Source: CAZIUL01 sp964542475 (GTDB taxonomy: Bacteria; Planctomycetota; B15-G4; CAYZWU01). From it: DNA of 51,401 nucleotides. Below are positions 50,215-51,401 of the stretch, piece by piece. Both the position numbers and the translations under genes were made by a program. The notes under the pieces were generated by a model that worked only from the letters and a program-made list of their open reading frames with translations, did no database searches and had not been told where the DNA came from. Each line of letters starts with the position of its first letter. Positions within the stretch are counted from its first letter, which is position 1. The stretch spans positions 1 through 51,401 of the forward strand of contig CAZIUL010000029.1 of the NCBI GenBank assembly GCA_964542475.1. The letters are read 5' to 3'.

Positions 50215-51111
50215 TCAACGGAGCAGGGACTCCATGAAGAGCAGCGCGACCCCTATGACCGCGACAACGGCGCCAAGAACGGCGCGCACGCTGAGGCGCT
50301 CCTTGTAAACCAGCACCGCGAACGGCAGAACCGTGATCGGAGTGGTGGACAGTATTGTCATGGCAATGCCCGAATGGGTGTGCTTGGCCGCCACCAGGGA
50401 AAGAGTCACTCCCAGGAATGGTCCGAAAAACGCACCGCCCAGGGCGAAGGCAACGCCTTTCCGCTCGTGCACGATGCTCTTGATCCGGCCGCCCATGAAG
50501 ATATAGGCGATTGTGAAGCAAGGCGCTGCCACGAGCATGCGGATGAAGGTCCCGCTCATGGGATCCACGTTGTCGAGGCCCATCTTGGAGAGAACCAGGC
50601 CGATGCCCTGGCAAAACGCGCCTGCGGCGCCGAGGCATATCCCCTTGAGAGAAAGAGAAAACTGGCTTTTGCTGTTCTTCTTCGCGGGATCTGTGATGAC
50701 CAGGACCACGCCGGACATGGCAACGCCCATGCCCATGAGCGACATCCAGCTCAATCCCCTGCCGAAAACCCACCACTCGCCCACTGCTGACGCGGGCGGA
50801 GCCAGTGTAAAGAGGAGCAACGTGATGCGCGGGCCCACCGACTTGAGCGCGCCGAAGTAGAAGAGGTCCCCGATGACCAGGCCCACAACAGCGGAAAGGG
50901 CCAGCCAGAACCAGTCGCCGGAGGTGGCATCAAAAGGAATCGGTGATCCGGTGTAGATCCATACCGCGGCCAGGAGGAAAAAAACAGCAAACCAGAGCCG
51001 GACGAAGTTGAGGGTATAGATGCCCAGGTGCCTGATAGAGGCTGTGAAGAATGTGGAGCAGGTTGCCCAGCAGCAGCTTCCTCCAAGCGCGCCCAGTTCG
51101 CCGATGATCAT
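50215..51111 (-). CDS. EamA/DMT-family transporter
   Basis: A 298-residue membrane protein with about ten helices in two homologous halves, each an EamA domain. Seen: first half LGALGGSCCWATCSTFFTAS to SGVVLVITDP, a short polar linker (AKKNSKSQF), second half LGAAGAFCQGIGLVLSKMGL to AVIGVALLF, with PITVLPFAVLVYKERLS as the typical Pro/Glu loop near the end. Family members export metabolites or amino acids or are of unknown substrate. The start ATG at 51111 has only a weak ribosome site; no better in-frame start was seen. It lies between the kelch gene and the terminal repeat copy. Confidence 0.85.
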   Translation of the reverse strand: MIIGELGALGGSCCWATCSTFFTASIRHLGIYTLNFVRLWFAVFFLLAAVWIYTGSPIPFDATSGDWFWLALSAVVGLVIGDLFYFGALKSVGPRITLLLFTLAPPASAVGEWWVFGRGLSWMSLMGMGVAMSGVVLVITDPAKKNSKSQFSLSLKGICLGAAGAFCQGIGLVLSKMGLDNVDPMSGTFIRMLVAAPCFTIAYIFMGGRIKSIVHERKGVAFALGGAFFGPFLGVTLSLVAAKHTHSGIAMTILSTTPITVLPFAVLVYKERLSVRAVLGAVVAVIGVALLFMESLLR

Positions 51112-51219
51112 CAGGTTGCTTCAGCTCCGTTCCAGTCAGGTGCGGTTTGGTTGTAGCGGTTCTCCGGCAGACCACGGAAACCTTTCATTATAACCTGACG
51201 GGGCTGCGGTGCGCTATTT

Positions 51220-51401
51220 TTAACCCGCATATTTCATACTCTTCGTCGCGAGGTAGCTGTAAACTGTGATGTGGCAAGGCGCATGTCAGGAGACGACCGC
51301 AGGCCTGTTCTTACAGGTTGAGGATCGTCTTATGACATGAAACGCAGCCACAGTGCAGTTTACGGTGCCGCAGCAGAAGAGGATGAAATATGCGGGTTAA
51401 T
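51220..51401. repeat. Hairpin repeat, complete copy at the scaffold edge
   Basis: 182 bases nearly identical to 27628-27810. Left end TTAACCCGCATATTTCAT, right end ATGAAATATGCGGGTTAAT. Two stem positions differ from the other copy, and in both the opposite strand changes with them, so the stem is kept. The window ends on the last base of the repeat, as expected where an assembler stops at a multi-copy sequence. Confidence 0.85.

Noticed and set aside
1..51401. CRISPR arrays, rRNA, tRNA, transposase or integrase genes
   Set aside because: No regularly spaced repeats, no cloverleaf-like segment ending in a T-loop, and no transposase or tyrosine/serine recombinase signature was found by eye. 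A covariance-model scan would be needed to exclude a tRNA.

Overview
Overall. The window looks like one scaffold of a metagenome-assembled genome from a Planctomycetota-like (PVC group) bacterium. The support is indirect: Tat-exported sulfatases with a CxPxR site, a secreted L-fucose-isomerase-like lipoprotein beside a sodium:solute symporter, an ECF-type sigma factor fused by ATGA overlap to a Ser/Thr kinase with TPRs, and a kelch protein with a C-terminal domain I associate with planctomycete exoproteins. No rRNA, tRNA, CRISPR array, integrase or transposase gene was recognised. The scaffold holds one 100-N gap (48210-48309) and ends exactly on a dispersed repeat.

1-15.8 kb, plus strand: a defence island. 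A GIY-YIG-like gene precedes three genes joined by ATGA overlaps: a 1.7-kaa DEAD/DEAH helicase with a DUF1998-like region and a C-terminal Vsr/DUF559-like nuclease, a SNF2 helicase resembling DrmD, and an Eco57I-type adenine methyltransferase resembling DrmMI. This is a DISARM-like arrangement in which one polypeptide seems to combine helicase, DUF1998-like and nuclease parts. The part of the methyltransferase likely to choose the target has clearly lower GC than both flanks. Downstream are small accessory genes (unknown, DUF6508-like, PD-(D/E)XK-like, macrodomain-like, ORF6N), two of them separated by attC-like imperfect hairpins.

15.8-26.4 kb, minus strand: an anaerobic purine/urate-type catabolic operon, xdh (FeS/FAD subunit) - xdh (Mo subunit) - ygeY - ygeW - ygfK, with overlapping gene ends. 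A two-gene nucleotidyltransferase module has been inserted into the 3' end of ygeW. A 37-bp copy of the ygeW end is left before ygfK, and it still carries the probable ancestral ygeW stop overlapping the ygfK GTG start.

26.4-31.9 kb: mixed genes (exported metallo-beta-lactamase-fold hydrolase, typA, a small membrane protein, a Fic AMP-transferase) with a 183-bp long-hairpin repeat between the first two.

31.9-44.8 kb: carbohydrate and sulfated-glycan use. A three-gene operon (isomerase-like lipoprotein, SSS symporter, membrane-anchored esterase-like protein), a small exported protein, a cupin, a degenerate M23-like exported protein, two sulfatases and a GH20 hexosaminidase. The second sulfatase lies between two half copies of the hairpin repeat and takes its stop codon from one of them.

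44.8-51.4 kb: Ser/Thr kinase plus sigma factor (minus), scaffold gap, exported kelch protein (plus), EamA transporter (minus), and a second full copy of the hairpin repeat at the scaffold edge.
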